This document shows, piece by piece, positions 46,312 through 59,115 of a stretch of 64,000 nt of DNA. The notes below the pieces were generated by a model that was not told the origin of the DNA, searched no databases, and saw only the letters and a list, made by a program, of their open reading frames with translations. This DNA comes from Eucommia ulmoides (Eukaryota > Streptophyta > Magnoliopsida > Garryales > Eucommiaceae), in NCBI GenBank assembly GCA_016647705.1, contig CM028326.1, positions 21,591,901-21,655,900 of the forward strand. The letters are read 5' to 3'. How positions within the stretch are numbered: the stretch's first letter is position 1; every line of letters begins with the position of its first letter. The translations under genes and the position numbers were made by a program.

Positions 46312-48043
46312 TGTTGGCCTAGTGAACTACCCAAGAGGGAGGGTAAATTGAGTAGTATTAAAAAATATCAGAATATAACACTTAAAAATTCAAACAATTA
46401 ATTTTATCCTAAAATTAATTATTATCTTTTTATAGTAGCGGATATGTGTTATCAACTATGTGCATAACCAAACAGCAAAATATAAATAATATAAATATTA
46501 CAGCACACATAAATTTATACTGGTTCACCAAACTACTCTTAACTAATCCAGTCCTCCGAGCTGCAAGGAGAGTCGCACACATTAATCTCAAGATCCCTTT
46601 AAAGGTAGGAACCAAACCCTCATAATGATTCTTTTCGCAAGCTCAGAATCAACCTTTACAAATTTCTTTTCCCAAGCTCAGAAATAATCTCTACTTTTTA
46701 CAAACTCAAGAATAACCTAATTCTTTTTATACCTTAGGCCCAAAAATCAAAATCTCACAAAAACACTCCAAATATCATTTTACCTGGTAAGGATTGAACC
46801 ATTACAATTCAATCAAATTAACTCTATCAAGGAAGAATTAAAACATAATCTTTTTATACTCTAGACAGATATCAAAACCTCAATCTCTTTACCGGAAGAG
46901 ATTGAAACCAGCTACCCCTGATCAGACACTCCCAATAGTATCTAATCTGACACACAACTCACCAATTATAAAAATTGATAAGTTCTTTTCACTTGAAATT
47001 TTTACTACCCCAAATAAATTAATACTCAATTAATGTCCTGATACTAGTGATAAAAATAAAGTGAGGAGCTCAAAATCTGATTTTAAATAAATAACGGGTA
47101 GCAAGCAATTTAACACATAATCAAATTTTCACAAGAAATTGTTTCAAAATAATTTTTAATAAAAATTAGGAAAACAATTTCAAATATCAAATTCCAAGCA
47201 AATAATAATAGTAATATCAAATAAGCAAATAACTTGGAACAATCTCACCAGGAATCAACCGAAAGAATAATGATTAGAATACCAATGTAACTTCATATCG
47301 GTAGTAGCAATAATCCACAACAAATGTTTCTCAAGAACAAATCTCAAGAAATTTCTCACAATGCACTCAATATGATTTTAGACTGATGACTCAAAAAGCT
47401 CAGGAACTGAATAACTCTTCAATATCAATTGATTAGGATTATTCTAATTTTTTAAACTTTGAAAACGCAGGTTTATTTATAGGGGTTGATAACAAGCCCT
47501 CTAATGGCTAGTAAACATATGTCATGATAAATAATTACTCCATATGCCCTCTTATATCATTAAGACTTAATCCTGGTATAATTCACCTAAATATACCTTT
47601 TAAACTATTCAATTTGGTCCCTCAAACTTTTACTCAAACTCAATTAGATAAGATAGAAATAATTCATGTACTAAATTGAGAGATATCAAAACTATTTGAC
47701 CAATATCTAGGAATATTTAAATATCATTTAAATAAATAAAAACATATCTGATTCCTAAGATATCTAAAAAAAATTATAACCATAAAATGGCTAGTAACAG
47801 TTAGTTTTTAAATAAAATTTGAAATTCCTTAAATCTTGAAATAGCTCTATCGGTCGACTGACTAAGGACCATCGGTCGACTGCCCAATTCCGGATGTAGC
47901 CTAAGCCAAAAACTCTTCGTCCATCGGTCAACCGCCTTTATACATTTGTCGACTGAACGATTCAGAGAGTTCTACAAGTCAACTCATCTGTCGACTTAGA
48001 GATTCAGAGACTTCACCATTTAAACTCAGGTCGACCTACCTGT

Positions 48044-49473
48044 TGATAGGTGTGATCTACCTATCTATTTCCAAACCAAATTAAGTTGGTTTTCGAGCAT
48101 TTTTATAGTATTTTATTACGTTTTAATTAGTTTTTATTCTTTTTGTATAAATTAGATGTGGGGTGAAAAGGTAGAAAGACGGAGTATAAATTATCAGATC
48201 AAACCAAGAATGGTTGAAGAACGATGGAAAAACAAGCAAGGAGACAATTTTCTTAAAAGAAGCTCACCGCTGCGGCGTCTAGACCTCTGTCGCGGCGGTG
48301 AAAATGCAGAGCAGACCTAATCTTGCTAGACAATCACTATCGCAGAGGTAAGATCTACCGTTGCAGTAGTGAAACTGTAGGATGGTCCCTGAATCCATCG
48401 CTAACTTCACCACCTAAACGATCACTTAACTGACCTACTCACCACCGTGGTGGTCAGTTCTGCACCAGATTTAGATATTTTTTGATATTTTGAGATATTT
48501 GTCCCTATTTAAGCCTTCATCCTCTCTCATTTTCGACCTCTCTTGCATGATACCACCCTTAGAACATATCTAGGGTGCGGTTGAAAGGTTTTTAAGGGAT
48601 AGCTCAGAACCCGAAGGAGAAGAAGAAGGTGAAGCGATCGTTGAACGTTCTTAGCGACAAATCTTCGGACTACGGTTAAGTTCTTCGGTTTCTTCCTTTG
48701 TTTCTTTAACTTAGGAATTTGTGAGCATGTTTAGCTCATGATTTATTGTAAATACGGTTATGACCGTTAGTTAAATGTGGATTTTTTTGGGATTAACAAT
48801 ATATTTATAAATATGTGATTCATATGATTTCGGTGTTTCGTTTATGATTGTTCTTCGAAGTTTGATTGTGTTTACTATTATTTTTTGCATGTATGCTTGT
48901 TTATATATATCAAGGATACGGGGGTTGACACTCGGGAGAGGTAACCCCGGATTCGAATTAAGTTAAACACAACGCGACGATCCAATAACCTGGAAGGGAG
49001 TTGAAGAGTGTGCAATCGATGACGTTAGGGCGAGACTCACGTGACCTAGGGTCGTTAAGACGTTGAAGGGGACTTCTTCATTAACACGAAGTTGCATATG
49101 CCCGCGTCTTACACTGGGGAGAGGTGGCAGGGAAGTTTACAAACCGAGATTGTCAAATAAGTCGAACACCGTAAACATAAGTCAAACGAGATCGAATACG
49201 TATTTGTAAACCAAGTTAATCCCTATACAATTCTTTTCTCTAAAATATCTCATATTAGTATAGATTAAATTAGGTTATATTAGTATTAGTATTAATTAAT
49301 TAAATATAATTTTAGTCGCATAGATAAAATTAGGTCATGATAAACACGGTACTCGATAATAACAACAATCAATCCCCGTGGACACGATACCCCTACACTC
49401 CCAACCTTTACTAAAACTTGACCTCGTATACTTGCGAGTAGCTATACGTGAGCGATTAAATTCGCGGCGTACA
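48044..49473 (+). repeat. 5' LTR of Athila-like copy 3
   Basis: 1430 bp, TGATAGG...GTACA. U3 carries several imperfect CACCGC...GCGGTG palindromes (about 48266-48460). gatatttgtccctatttaag near 48500 is a candidate TATA region. Confidence 0.8.
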
Positions 49474-49479
49474 AGTTTT

Positions 49480-49640
49480 TGGCGCCGTTGTCGGGGAATT
49501 AAGTGTCGGGGAAGTAAGTGTTGTCGTATTCTGGTCCTATCAACGTGCGTACAAGTTTTTTGGCGCCGTTGCCGGGGATTGTGTTTATCGTATTTCATTT
49601 CCAACAATCGCCACCAAGTTTTTGACGTCGTTGCCGGGGA
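49480..49640 (+). promoter_or_regulatory. Triplicated tRNA-Asp primer binding site
   Basis: TGGCGCCGTTGTCGGGG (49480-49496), TGGCGCCGTTGCCGGGG (49561-49577) and TGACGTCGTTGCCGGGG (49623-49639) all match the 3' end of plant tRNA-Asp, the first at the correct distance from the LTR. The second is also preceded by an LTR-end-like gcgtacaagttttt. Confidence 0.8.
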
Positions 49641-51449
49641 TTGAGTTATTATCGATATTGTGAGTAAATGACCCGATTTTACTTTAGGTATTTCTTTTGT
49701 ATATAATTTTTGTTTGTAGTTTTGTTTTTATTTCTTATGCAAGGTACTTGGCGATGTTAAATCGACAGGTATTGATGTATTCTTTTCAACGGGATTTTGA
49801 GCCGTTTTATAGTGTGTGGCCTTGCACATAAGCCAGTGAGGCATGTCGTTGAAAGATCGAGCCATCCATAGCAATATCCCGCCAAGCTTGAGGGCATTCT
49901 GAATATGTCAAGCTGAGGACATTACACCACACGCTTCTTGGGAGATAACCCAGGTCAAAAATAAATTAAATCCATCACATCCGACTTGATTCAGAGGCGA
50001 TATTCTCTCGCCTCCCAGGTACGTGTTCTAAACCCTCTTCGTTAGCATGCTTAAATTTCATATGTTGAGAATGATGATTGGGCCGCTGAGAACACTGTCT
50101 ATTTTAAGTTCAGAAGTGATGTGTTGTGTTTAGTATTCTTAGTTTATGTTGTTTTGTTTTTACCATATTGCATGTTTGTTTAGGTTAGTTTGTGTTTGTT
50201 TGTTGTTGTTGTGTGCATGCTGAATTTTGTGTTCATCTGGGACATTACCCGATGATGATATTACCCTCTGGTTGTTTTCGAGGTCAAGGGTAATACCCAT
50301 GCATATGTGTTCTGTGTGCTTGACAATGCGTTTTGGTGAAAATTATTGTAGATCCTAATTTGCACAAGGACATAGACTCAATGTATTTCTATTCAAGTGA
50401 TTTGATGAAGATTATTGATTAGCCAAACTCATGACAAATTAATGATTCTAAAACCTAATTGAGGGGAAGTTTGAGGCAAAATCCTAAACGAGGTAGTTCA
50501 GGGGATATGATTTAGGCATTCATTTTTCGCTTGAGCCCTTTAAGCTAACCATGTAACATGTTTATCCCTCGTTACCCTGTCGAAGCCTAAAATTTTTTTT
50601 AATTCTGAATACTTAACAAAAACCCTGGCCAACTAATCTTTTTCCAAACCTATATCGCTTAACCAAAGGCACAATTTGAGTAAATCAAGTTAGTTGTTGC
50701 AAATGCTTCTTGATGTGAGCGGTTGGGTTTAGGGAGAACTCCGGATTGGTTCGGTATTTGAGTACTTACTTTTCATTTTTCTTTCATTTTAACCATACCC
50801 GTGAAATCATAGTAATCGAATAAGTTTGGGGGTACGGTAAGTTAAAAAAATCGTTTTTTTTCTTTACAAGTGAGTACGTCGGTCTTAAAAATGATTGTTC
50901 AGGATTGTTTACAATTTTTCTATGGGGGTTCGAGAGTGAATGTGTCAAGTAATGACCCTTAGGTAACGTTAAGTTAACAACGTTAACCCATTTTCTATTC
51001 CAAATTACCCTTAGCCAAATGTTCCATAACCGAACCAAGTCCTTCTGATCTTTATGAACTTCCAAGCCTACATTAGTGGATAGTAGACCCCAATCAGGCA
51101 TATGACAATCCTAGTCCTATACAGTCTAAGTCCTGAGTTTCGTTGGTGGATAATCCAATCCGGTCTTGTATAGCTATATTATTGAGTCTCACACAAACAC
51201 ATTTACAGGATCTAGAATGGAATTCACCATTACTGAATGTCGAAAATCTAGAACATCACATGGTGTGTTTTGCCGCCTGAACTCAAAATGACTTGCGGTT
51301 GTTGAGGGAGAAATGATTTGGTCATTAGAAAGATTCAAAACTCGCATATCGTTATGTTTAGATTGTTTGTTTTTTAATTTAGTTGTGTTTTTCATTTTAG
51401 TATGAGTGTTTTGCTTGAGGACTAGCAAAATTCTAAGTTTTGGGGTATT

Positions 51450-52900
51450 TGATAAGTGTGATCTACCTATCTATTTTCAAACCGAACTAAGTTAGTTTTC
51501 GAGCATTTTTATATTATTTTATTATGTTTTAATTAGTTTTTATTCATTTTGTATAAATCATGTGTGGGGGGTGAAAATGTAGGAAAACGGAGCATAAACG
51601 ATCAAATCGAACCAAGAACAGTCGAAAAATGGTGCAAATCAAGCAAGGAGGTAATTTTCTGAAAAGAAGCTCACCGCTACGGCGTCCAGACCTCCGCCAC
51701 GACGGTGAAAATGTAGAGTGGACCTAATCTTGTTGGACATCTACCGCCGCAACGATGAGATCCACCGCCGTGGCAATGAAACTGCAAGATGGTCCCTGAA
51801 TCCATCGCTGACTTCACCGCCTAGGCAATCACTTAACCAACCTACTCACCACTGCGGCGGTGAATCCCACTGCCACGGCGGTTAGCTCTACACCAGATTT
51901 AGATATTTTTTTATATTTTGAGATATTTGTCCCTATTTAAGCCTTATTCTTCTCTCATTTTCGACCTCTCTTGTATGCTACCACAATTAGAACATATCTA
52001 AGGTGAGGTTGAGAGGTTTTTGAGGGACAGCTCACAACCCGAAGGAAAAGAAGAAGGTGAAGCGATCGTTGAACATTCTTAGCGACAAATCTTCGGACTA
52101 CGGCTAAGTTCTTTGGTTTCTTCTTTTATTTCTTTAACTTAGGAATTTGTGAGATGTTTGGCTCGTGCTTTATTGTAAATATGGTTATGGCCGATAGTTA
52201 AACGTTGATTGTTTAGGGATTAACAATATATTTATAAATATGTGATTCATATGATTTCGGTATTTCGTTTATGATTGTTCTTTGAAGTTTGATTGTGTTT
52301 ACCATTATTCTTTGCATGTATACTTATTTAGATATATCGAGAATACGGGGGTTGACACTCAAGAGAGATAACCCCGGATTCGGACTAGGTTAAACACAAC
52401 GTGACGATCCAATAACCCAGGAAAGAGTTGGAGAGTGTGTAATCGATGACGTTGGGGCGAGACTTACGTGACTTAGGGTCGTTAAGATGTTGAATGGGAC
52501 TTCTTCATTAACACGAAGTCGCATATGCCCTCGTCTTACATTGGGGAGAGGTGGCGGGGGAGTTTACGAACCGAGATTGTCAAATAAGTCGAATACCGTA
52601 AACGTAAGTCAAATGAGATCGAACACATATTTGTAAACCAAGTTAATCCTTAGACAATTCTTTTCCCTAAAATATCTCATATTAGTATAGATTAAATTAG
52701 GTTATATTAGTATTAGTATTAATTAATTAAATACATTTTTAGTCGCCTAGATAAAATTAGGTCATGATAAACACGGTACTCGATAATAACGACAACCAAT
52801 CCCTGTGGACACGATACCCCTACTCTCCCAACCTTTACTAAAACTTGACCTCGTACACTTGCGAATAGTCATACGTGAGCGATTAAATTCGCGGCGTATA
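51450..52900 (+). repeat. 3' LTR of Athila-like copy 3
   Basis: 1451 bp, TGATAAG...GTATA, last bases mutated from the expected TACA, then the cctgt duplication. Many point differences from the 5' LTR are visible. Confidence 0.8.
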
Positions 52901-53608
52901 CCTGTCAACCGAGGGATTCAGCAACTTCAGTTATGCTTCATAAGTCGACCTACCAATCGACTGCTCAATGCTGAATCACTTCTCTTAATTCGATTTTACT
53001 TTATTTTCTTCGACGTTTTTGTCCCTTTAAGCGATTTCTTTTCTCGGTTGCTCTATTAAAATCTTAAATTCATTTTTAATTAATTATCAATATTTATTTT
53101 TCAATTACACATAGGAGCAAATAATTTTACTAATTAGGATCCTACCAAAATACACATATTTATAAAAATCATTTTGTGTCGTGTGTGATCCTAATCGGGA
53201 ATCATTAAGAGTAAAATTTTAGCCTAAGTTATTTTTCCTAGGTTTTTCAATTTCTTCTATCTCTTAACTTCTATCATCTTTGTCATTTGTCTTTAGTATT
53301 TAGCATCCATTTCAACTTCTTCATAATAATATCTTCATGAAAACTAATAAACTGAAACACTTAATCAAACAGTTAGTTCCACCAAAAATATCAACATTTA
53401 ATTGTTCATCAAAATATTAGAATCAACAAATACTTTGTGTGATTGAATAGATAAGATTTGGTTTTGTTGCTGGCAGTAGTGTCTTCATCGATTTAGGAAA
53501 AAGGCATATTCAAATTTTTTTATTAAGTGGGAGCATCTTATAAATGAGAAAAATAAAAATATTATTACAAATAAAATAAATAATCATTTAAAAATAAAAA
53601 ATTATATA

Positions 53609-53755
53609 TGTTAAGATAATTGAGAAATGATTTCGTGAAAAAGATACACACAATACATTGATATACACAACTATTTATAATAGAAGTGGGAGACCCTAGG
53701 GTTAGGGTTTTGCCCTAATGGGCTAAGTGGGTTAGACCCATATATTACAGTTACA
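53609..53755 (-). repeat. 3' LTR of Copia copy iv
   Basis: 147 bp, next to the purine tract. It includes ccctagggttagggttttgc, which the 5' LTR lacks, while the 5' LTR has an agtagggaagatgaac stretch missing here. Confidence 0.8.
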
Positions 53756-53769
53756 TCCCCCCTCCAACT

Positions 53770-56700
53770 CAATAAAGTAAGTGAAAGGTGAACTTGAGTA
53801 TGAAAACCAGAGAGTGAAAGCATCCAAGTGGATGAACCTTAGTGAAAATGTCTATTGTCTGATCGACTGAATTGATGGATTATAGATGAACTGTGTTCTG
53901 GAGAATGTGATGACGGATGAAGTAGCAATCAGTCTCGATATGTTTTGTACGCTTGTGGAAGACATCATTGTAGATTATCTGAATAGCACTTCTATTATTA
54001 CAGTATAGAGTAGTGGCAGTAGGAGAATAAATACCTATGTCAACGAGTAGCCATTGAAGCTAAAGAAGTTCTTGAGTTACATTAACCATAGCACGATATT
54101 CAACTTCAATGCTGGAACGAGCAACCATAGTGTGTTTCTTACTGCACCAGCAAATGAGAGAGTTACCTAAGAAGAAATAATAACCAATGGTCGAACGTCT
54201 GTCGTGGGATCTCCAGTCTAATTAGCATCAAAATAAACTTGTAAGATGAGAGCAGACTGAGCTGAGAAATGAAGTTCATGAAATAAAGTACCCTTGACAT
54301 ACCAAATGATGCGAAGAAGAGCCGAGTAATGAGTGGTTAGAAGAGCATACAAGAACCGGCTAACCTGATGAACGACATAGGCAATGTCTGGGCGAGTAAT
54401 AGTAATGTATACCAGAATTCCAACCAGTGGGTAATATAGAGTGATATCCTAAAATGGTAAACCATCTAGTGGAGTGAGTCTTATATTCAACTCGAAATGA
54501 GTAGTGGCAATATTGGAGTTAGTGACACTAGCCTTGGAAAGAAGATCCAAGGCATATATGGCCTAAGAGAAAAAATATCAATCTAAACCGAATGAGACTT
54601 TGAGGCCAAGAAAATAGGTGAGCACGCCAATGTCTTTCATCTCGAATTGTCCACTGAGAAACCGTTTGAGTTCAAAGATATCGCATAGATCATCTCCAGT
54701 AATAATCATGTCATCCACATATAATAAAAGAAGAAGAATACCATTGTTAGTGCGGCAAATAAATAGGATCGAGTCATGAGCACTGGATGTGAACCCAAAC
54801 TGATGAATGGTTGTGTTAAATTTTGCGAACTAGGCACGTGGAGCTTGTTTCAAACTATATAAGGCATGACAAAGGCATTAAACTTTATTTTGGGGGAAAC
54901 TACGCTAAGAGAGGTATGTATATAAACTTCCTCACGAAGATCGTCATTGAAAAATACATTTTTGACATCCATCTGAAAGAAAGACCATTTTCGAATGGCA
55001 ACGACAACAAGAAGAGTACTGACAGATATGAACCTTACTACTGGAGAAAATGTCACTTCATAGTAAATTCCATATTCTTGAACAAATCTCTTAGCAACAA
55101 GTTGGGATTTATATTGTTCAACAGAACCATCAGAAAGTGTTTTGATCTTAAATACCCATTTGCACCTAATGGGAGTTTTCCCAAGGAAAAGATCAACAAT
55201 ATCTCAGGTGTGAGTTTTGGCGAGGCTCTAAAGTTCTCCATCCATTGATTTCTACCAAAAAGGATTAGTACTAGCATCCTTATAGGATTGAAGCTCATGC
55301 AGATGAAGTATAATAGAAAAGCAATGAAAATCAGTAAAGTAAGGTGGAAGATTAGTTACCCTGGTAGAAGGGTGAGGGTGATCTAAAGCGTGGGTCTTAG
55401 AGACAGTCGATACAGAATCATCGGCCACAAAAAAAGTCTCAGGTATGGTCGCTAGAGTTGGAGGGATGAGATCAACTGATGGTTCTGGAGTGGGTTCAGC
55501 TGGTGGTTCTAGAGTGGACTCAGTTTAAGGTACAAGATTAGGCTAAACTGGTGGTTCTGTAGTTGACTCAACAGTACCTGGAACTGTATCCTTAGAAAAT
55601 AACTCAATAGATAGATCAGTAAAGAATTTGGAGTTGGTGATAGTTGACATGTCAAATGAACGTAAGGAATAAAACATTTGGTGTTCCTAAAAAATGACAT
55701 GTCAAGAGATATAAAGAGTTTTAGAAATGGGATCTCAACACCGATACATTTTTATGTTCAATACCATATCCAAGAAAAACAACACATGCGAGCCCTTGGT
55801 TCCAGTTTGTTGTGTTCATGTAGTTTGAGAAGAACAAAACAAGCGCAACCAAAGACTCTGAGTTCAGAGTAATCAGGAGATTTACCGAAAAGATACTCAA
55901 ATGGAAACTGATGTTGGATTGTAGCTGGGGGGATACGGTTTATTGTGTTGATGGCTGTGAATACGATATCACCCCAAAAACGATCAAGACATGATGAAGA
56001 AATTAAGAAAGCATGAACTGTGTCAAGAATATGTCTATGTTTGCGTTCGGCTCGTCTATTTTGTTAGGATGTACTAGAACACGAGCTATGGGGGAACGTG
56101 CCATTTTTGCAAAGCAGATTAAGAAAGACACGATCCTTGTATTCCATTGCATTATCTAGGTGAAAAACTTTGATATTTCTAAAAAATTAGTTAGAATCAT
56201 AGAGGAAAACTCAAAATATATTTAGAATAGTTTGGATTGATGTTTTATAAGAAATAACCATGTATATCGATAGTAGTCATCTACAAAGATAACAAAGTAA
56301 CGACAACCAACCATCGAGACATTAAGAAAAGGCCCCAAACATCATAATGAATTAGATCAAAGGGTATAAGAGAAATAGACTAACTCTCTTTGAAAGGTAG
56401 GGCTGATTGTTTTGCAAGTTAGTAATTGAGACATTTGAAGAACTTGTGTAAAACCTAACTGACCGCTAGAGATATGCAATTTCAATCGGCTAGATAAAGT
56501 GTGACCTAACTGATGATGCTAAATTTGGGATAAGGATGATGATGATGATGAGGATACTAGTGGTAGTAGTGAGATTGCATAGGTTGATGAAGGGACATGT
56601 AGTTATGGGGTGGAGTTTGAGATGGAAGGTGCATAATTGCTGAGTTCAAATAGACATCCAACTTTGCGACCAGTCTTAAGGGTTTTTCCTATCTAAGAAT

Positions 56701-57140
56701 CCTACACATGACAACTACTATTAGAAAATATGACCTCAAATCCCAATTCACAAAGTTGCCTAGCAGACAAAAGATTTAAGGTGAGTTTCGGAATCAAATA
56801 CGTGTCAGGAATAGAAAGATGAGAAGTAGAAACCTAACCGGTATGAGTAACACGCATTTGAGAACTATCAACAGTATGAATACCAGGGGAATTCATAGCG
56901 GAGAGTTTGGTTGACAAAATGTTGGGATAAAATGTCATATGATTGCAGTAGGCAAAATAAAAAAACTAAGAAGAGTTACCTATAGTAAGTGAGAGATAAG
57001 TGGAAAGGTTTATACCATTTTTGGATAAATTAGAGTGGAGGAGTTAAGCCATATGTGCAATAGACATGGTAACAATAGTGGAGGTAGGATCTGAACACTC
57101 TTTGGCATTGAGAATGATTGAAGAACTCGCAATCATCATT
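53770..57140 (-). pseudogene. Ruined Copia gag-pol, minus strand
   Basis: In translation order: a protease region near 57100-56900 that matches copy ii, a His/Pro triplet tract (about 56640-56520), a GAG-pre-integrase remnant, integrase (about 56420-55900), a Pro-rich linker (about 55700-55400), RT with MDVKNVF...DLREEVY (55056-54850 frame) and a YVDDM-like site near 54710, and RNase H (about 54250-53800). The reading frame changes several times and stops are frequent, so no polyprotein is made. Plus-strand frames over this interval, such as 54823-55248, are antisense shadows. Confidence 0.75.
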
Positions 57141-58272
57141 GTTGAATTGAATCAAATCAACAATATACAAATTATACTATATGATATGAATCTAGAAAAA
57201 CTGCTACCACAGATAGATTCAGAACTCTAATATTGTCTAGGAAACGGTCTATACTCGTGAAGAATCGATTGAGAGCCCTTTTAACCGATCAAATCTCCGT
57301 GATGAACCGAATCAACAATATACAGAGAACTATAATGTATGATCCAAATTTGATTAAACGGAGATCACAGATAGATCCTAAATGCTAGAATTATCCAGGA
57401 GCCGATATTAAATCTTCAACAATGGGGCAAAAAATGGTTGAACAAATTTAGAAACCACACTAATATAAAGAAAAATATATTCTCGGAGTCTCAAATAACA
57501 AAACGGAGACCGAAAACAAAATCAAAACGTTCAAAAATCTTAGGAACCAATCATAGTTTGTAGAAAATAGGTCTAAAAATATCTAAATCAACCAGTGCAA
57601 GGTTTTCTTATTTTGAACTAGTGATGTGGCGATCAACGCTGACATGGCAGAAGTCAAAGCTAACGTGGCAGTGACCTAGCGATAAGGAGGCGTTGACATG
57701 GCAGAAAAGTCAATGCTAACATGGCAAGTTAATGTTGGCAGTCAAGTGGCAAAGGCTTTGACTAGGCTACTGACAGATGCCGTAGTGCCTAAATGGCACT
57801 GACGTGGTTGAGAATAGGGCTGGTGTGGTACTGAAGGGCAATAATGTGTGTGAATCTAACGTGACGAAGTACTGGTTGCTTCGTCCCACGTGTGAAGGCT
57901 CGTGCAAAGTCGATCTAGGCTAATTTTTATGTTATTGGAATCATCTCATTGATACGGTTCTTATAGTATATTGTGAGATTGATTTGGAACCCTGGTTGAG
58001 GCAGTAAAGCCCAGAATTTGAGATGGCAAAGTCTGGTGGTACTACAGGCTTTGGGAGGCACGTGGATGCTCTGGTGGCGATGATTTTTATGGCGTTGTGT
58101 TCGTCTCTTCAAGACGAAGACGGTGATGTGGTGGTTGTTGATACCAAAGTGGTGATGAGGCCTATAGCAATAACGAAATCCACAGGAGAAAAGAGAAAGA
58201 GGCGGCAGAAGCTTTAATGTTGCCAAAAAAAATAGGAAGAACAGATTCAGGAAATATTTGCTCTTGATACCA

Positions 58273-58419
58273 TGTTAAGATAATTGAGAAGTAGGGAAGA
58301 TGAACAATATATTGATTTTTGTGAAAAAGATACACACAATATAATAATATACACAACCATTTATAGGGAAAGTGTGCCCTAATAGGTCAAGTGGGTCAAA
58401 CCTATATATTACATTAACA
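58273..58419 (-). repeat. 5' LTR of Copia copy iv
   Basis: 147 bp; directly follows the PBS complement gctcttgatacca (58260-58272) on the + strand. Confidence 0.8.
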
Positions 58420-58602
58420 ATATATATACACAAAAATAAATCTAACAATGTATTATACAATAACAAATAATTACTAATATTCTAGTTTTCATTTATCAAT
58501 TTTGGTCAATCAATTGAGTTGTTTACGTAATAATATTTTTTTTAATTATTTTTTTTCTGAAAAATAAGTAAATATAAGTTTTTTACAAAACTATTATAAT
58601 TC

Positions 58603-58828
58603 TGGGTTGGGAACCCCGAGTATTAAAACCCGGGGTTACAAACCTCTTGTATAATAATAAAAAAAAAAAAAAAAAAAAAATACTCTAAACCCAAGATTGT
58701 CAACTCCAGAATATAGTCATTTTTTTTTCTTTTTATTTTTATTTATTTATATTAAGCCTAAACACGGGGTTATCAACCCTGGGTTTAAACCGAAAAATCA
58801 AAGATAGCCAGGGTTGACAACCCCGGGA
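58603..58828. repeat. Cluster of GGGTTnnnAACCC palindromes
   Basis: Five imperfect inverted repeats occur at 58603-58619, 58629-58646, 58691-58709, 58763-58784 and 58808-58828. The clearest are acggggttatcaaccctggg and ccagggttgacaaccccggg. An A-run lies at about 58657-58680. Confidence 0.6.
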
Positions 58829-59053
58829 TTAGACTTCATTTTTTCATGGGACTTTCACCTCTCTCAATCTCTATTTCCTCTACTTAATTCCTCTTTCTAT
58901 CTCTATTCTCTCTCTCCTCTATGACTACTGAGCACATGATTGCATGACCCATGTTAAATAACCCTGCATAACCTAATAACATTTTTACCCCCCACAAGTT
59001 TGCTCATTGTTTACACATCAATCTTTTTTACGTTGATTCTTATATTTGATTAG

Positions 59054-59059
<6 letters not shown>

Positions 59060-59112
<53 letters not shown>
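59060..59112. repeat. AT microsatellite
   Basis: About 26 uninterrupted AT units. Confidence 0.9.

Positions 59113-59115
<3 letters not shown>

Larger units (their letters stand above)
48044..52900 (+). mobile_element. Complete Athila-like non-autonomous LTR element (copy 3), 4857 bp
   Basis: The 5' LTR is 48044-49473 (1430 bp) and the 3' LTR 51450-52900 (1451 bp), both starting TGATA.GTGTGATCTACC. A perfect 5-bp duplication cctgt flanks it (48039-48043 and 52901-52905). The PBS matches tRNA-Asp, as in Athila. The interior has the Athila-type signature acgcttcttgggagataacc (49931-49950) and a purine stretch before the 3' LTR. The internal region of 1976 bp holds no gag or pol, so the element must use proteins in trans. 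It is the youngest layer at this site. Confidence 0.85.
46312..53428 (+). mobile_element. Family B solo LTR (copy 2) split by an Athila-like element
   Basis: 46312-48043 plus 52906-53428 form one LTR of about 2255 bp, beginning TGTTGGCCTAGTGAACTACC and ending AGAATCAACA. The flanks aatat and aatac are a near-perfect 5-bp duplication. GGTCGAC-type palindromes occur at about 47850-48035. The rest of the interval is the nested element 48044-52900. Confidence 0.7.
53609..58419 (-). mobile_element. Structurally complete Copia element (family C, copy iv), 4811 bp
   Basis: Minus strand. The 5' LTR is 58273-58419, the PBS TGGTATCAAGAGC at 58272-58260, pol is ruined, the purine tract (gagttggagggggga) lies at about 53770-53756, and the 3' LTR is 53609-53755. 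Both LTRs are 147 bp with TGTTAA...TTAACA-type ends. A perfect atata duplication flanks the element (53604-53608 and 58420-58424), though in AT-rich sequence. Confidence 0.85.

Noticed and set aside
49480-49640. Possible tRNA-Asp gene pieces
   Set aside because: Only the 3' end complement is present, at the right place for a primer binding site; no cloverleaf can be formed.
54823-55248. Plus-strand frame of 141 codons
   Set aside because: Antisense to the Copia reverse transcriptase on the minus strand.
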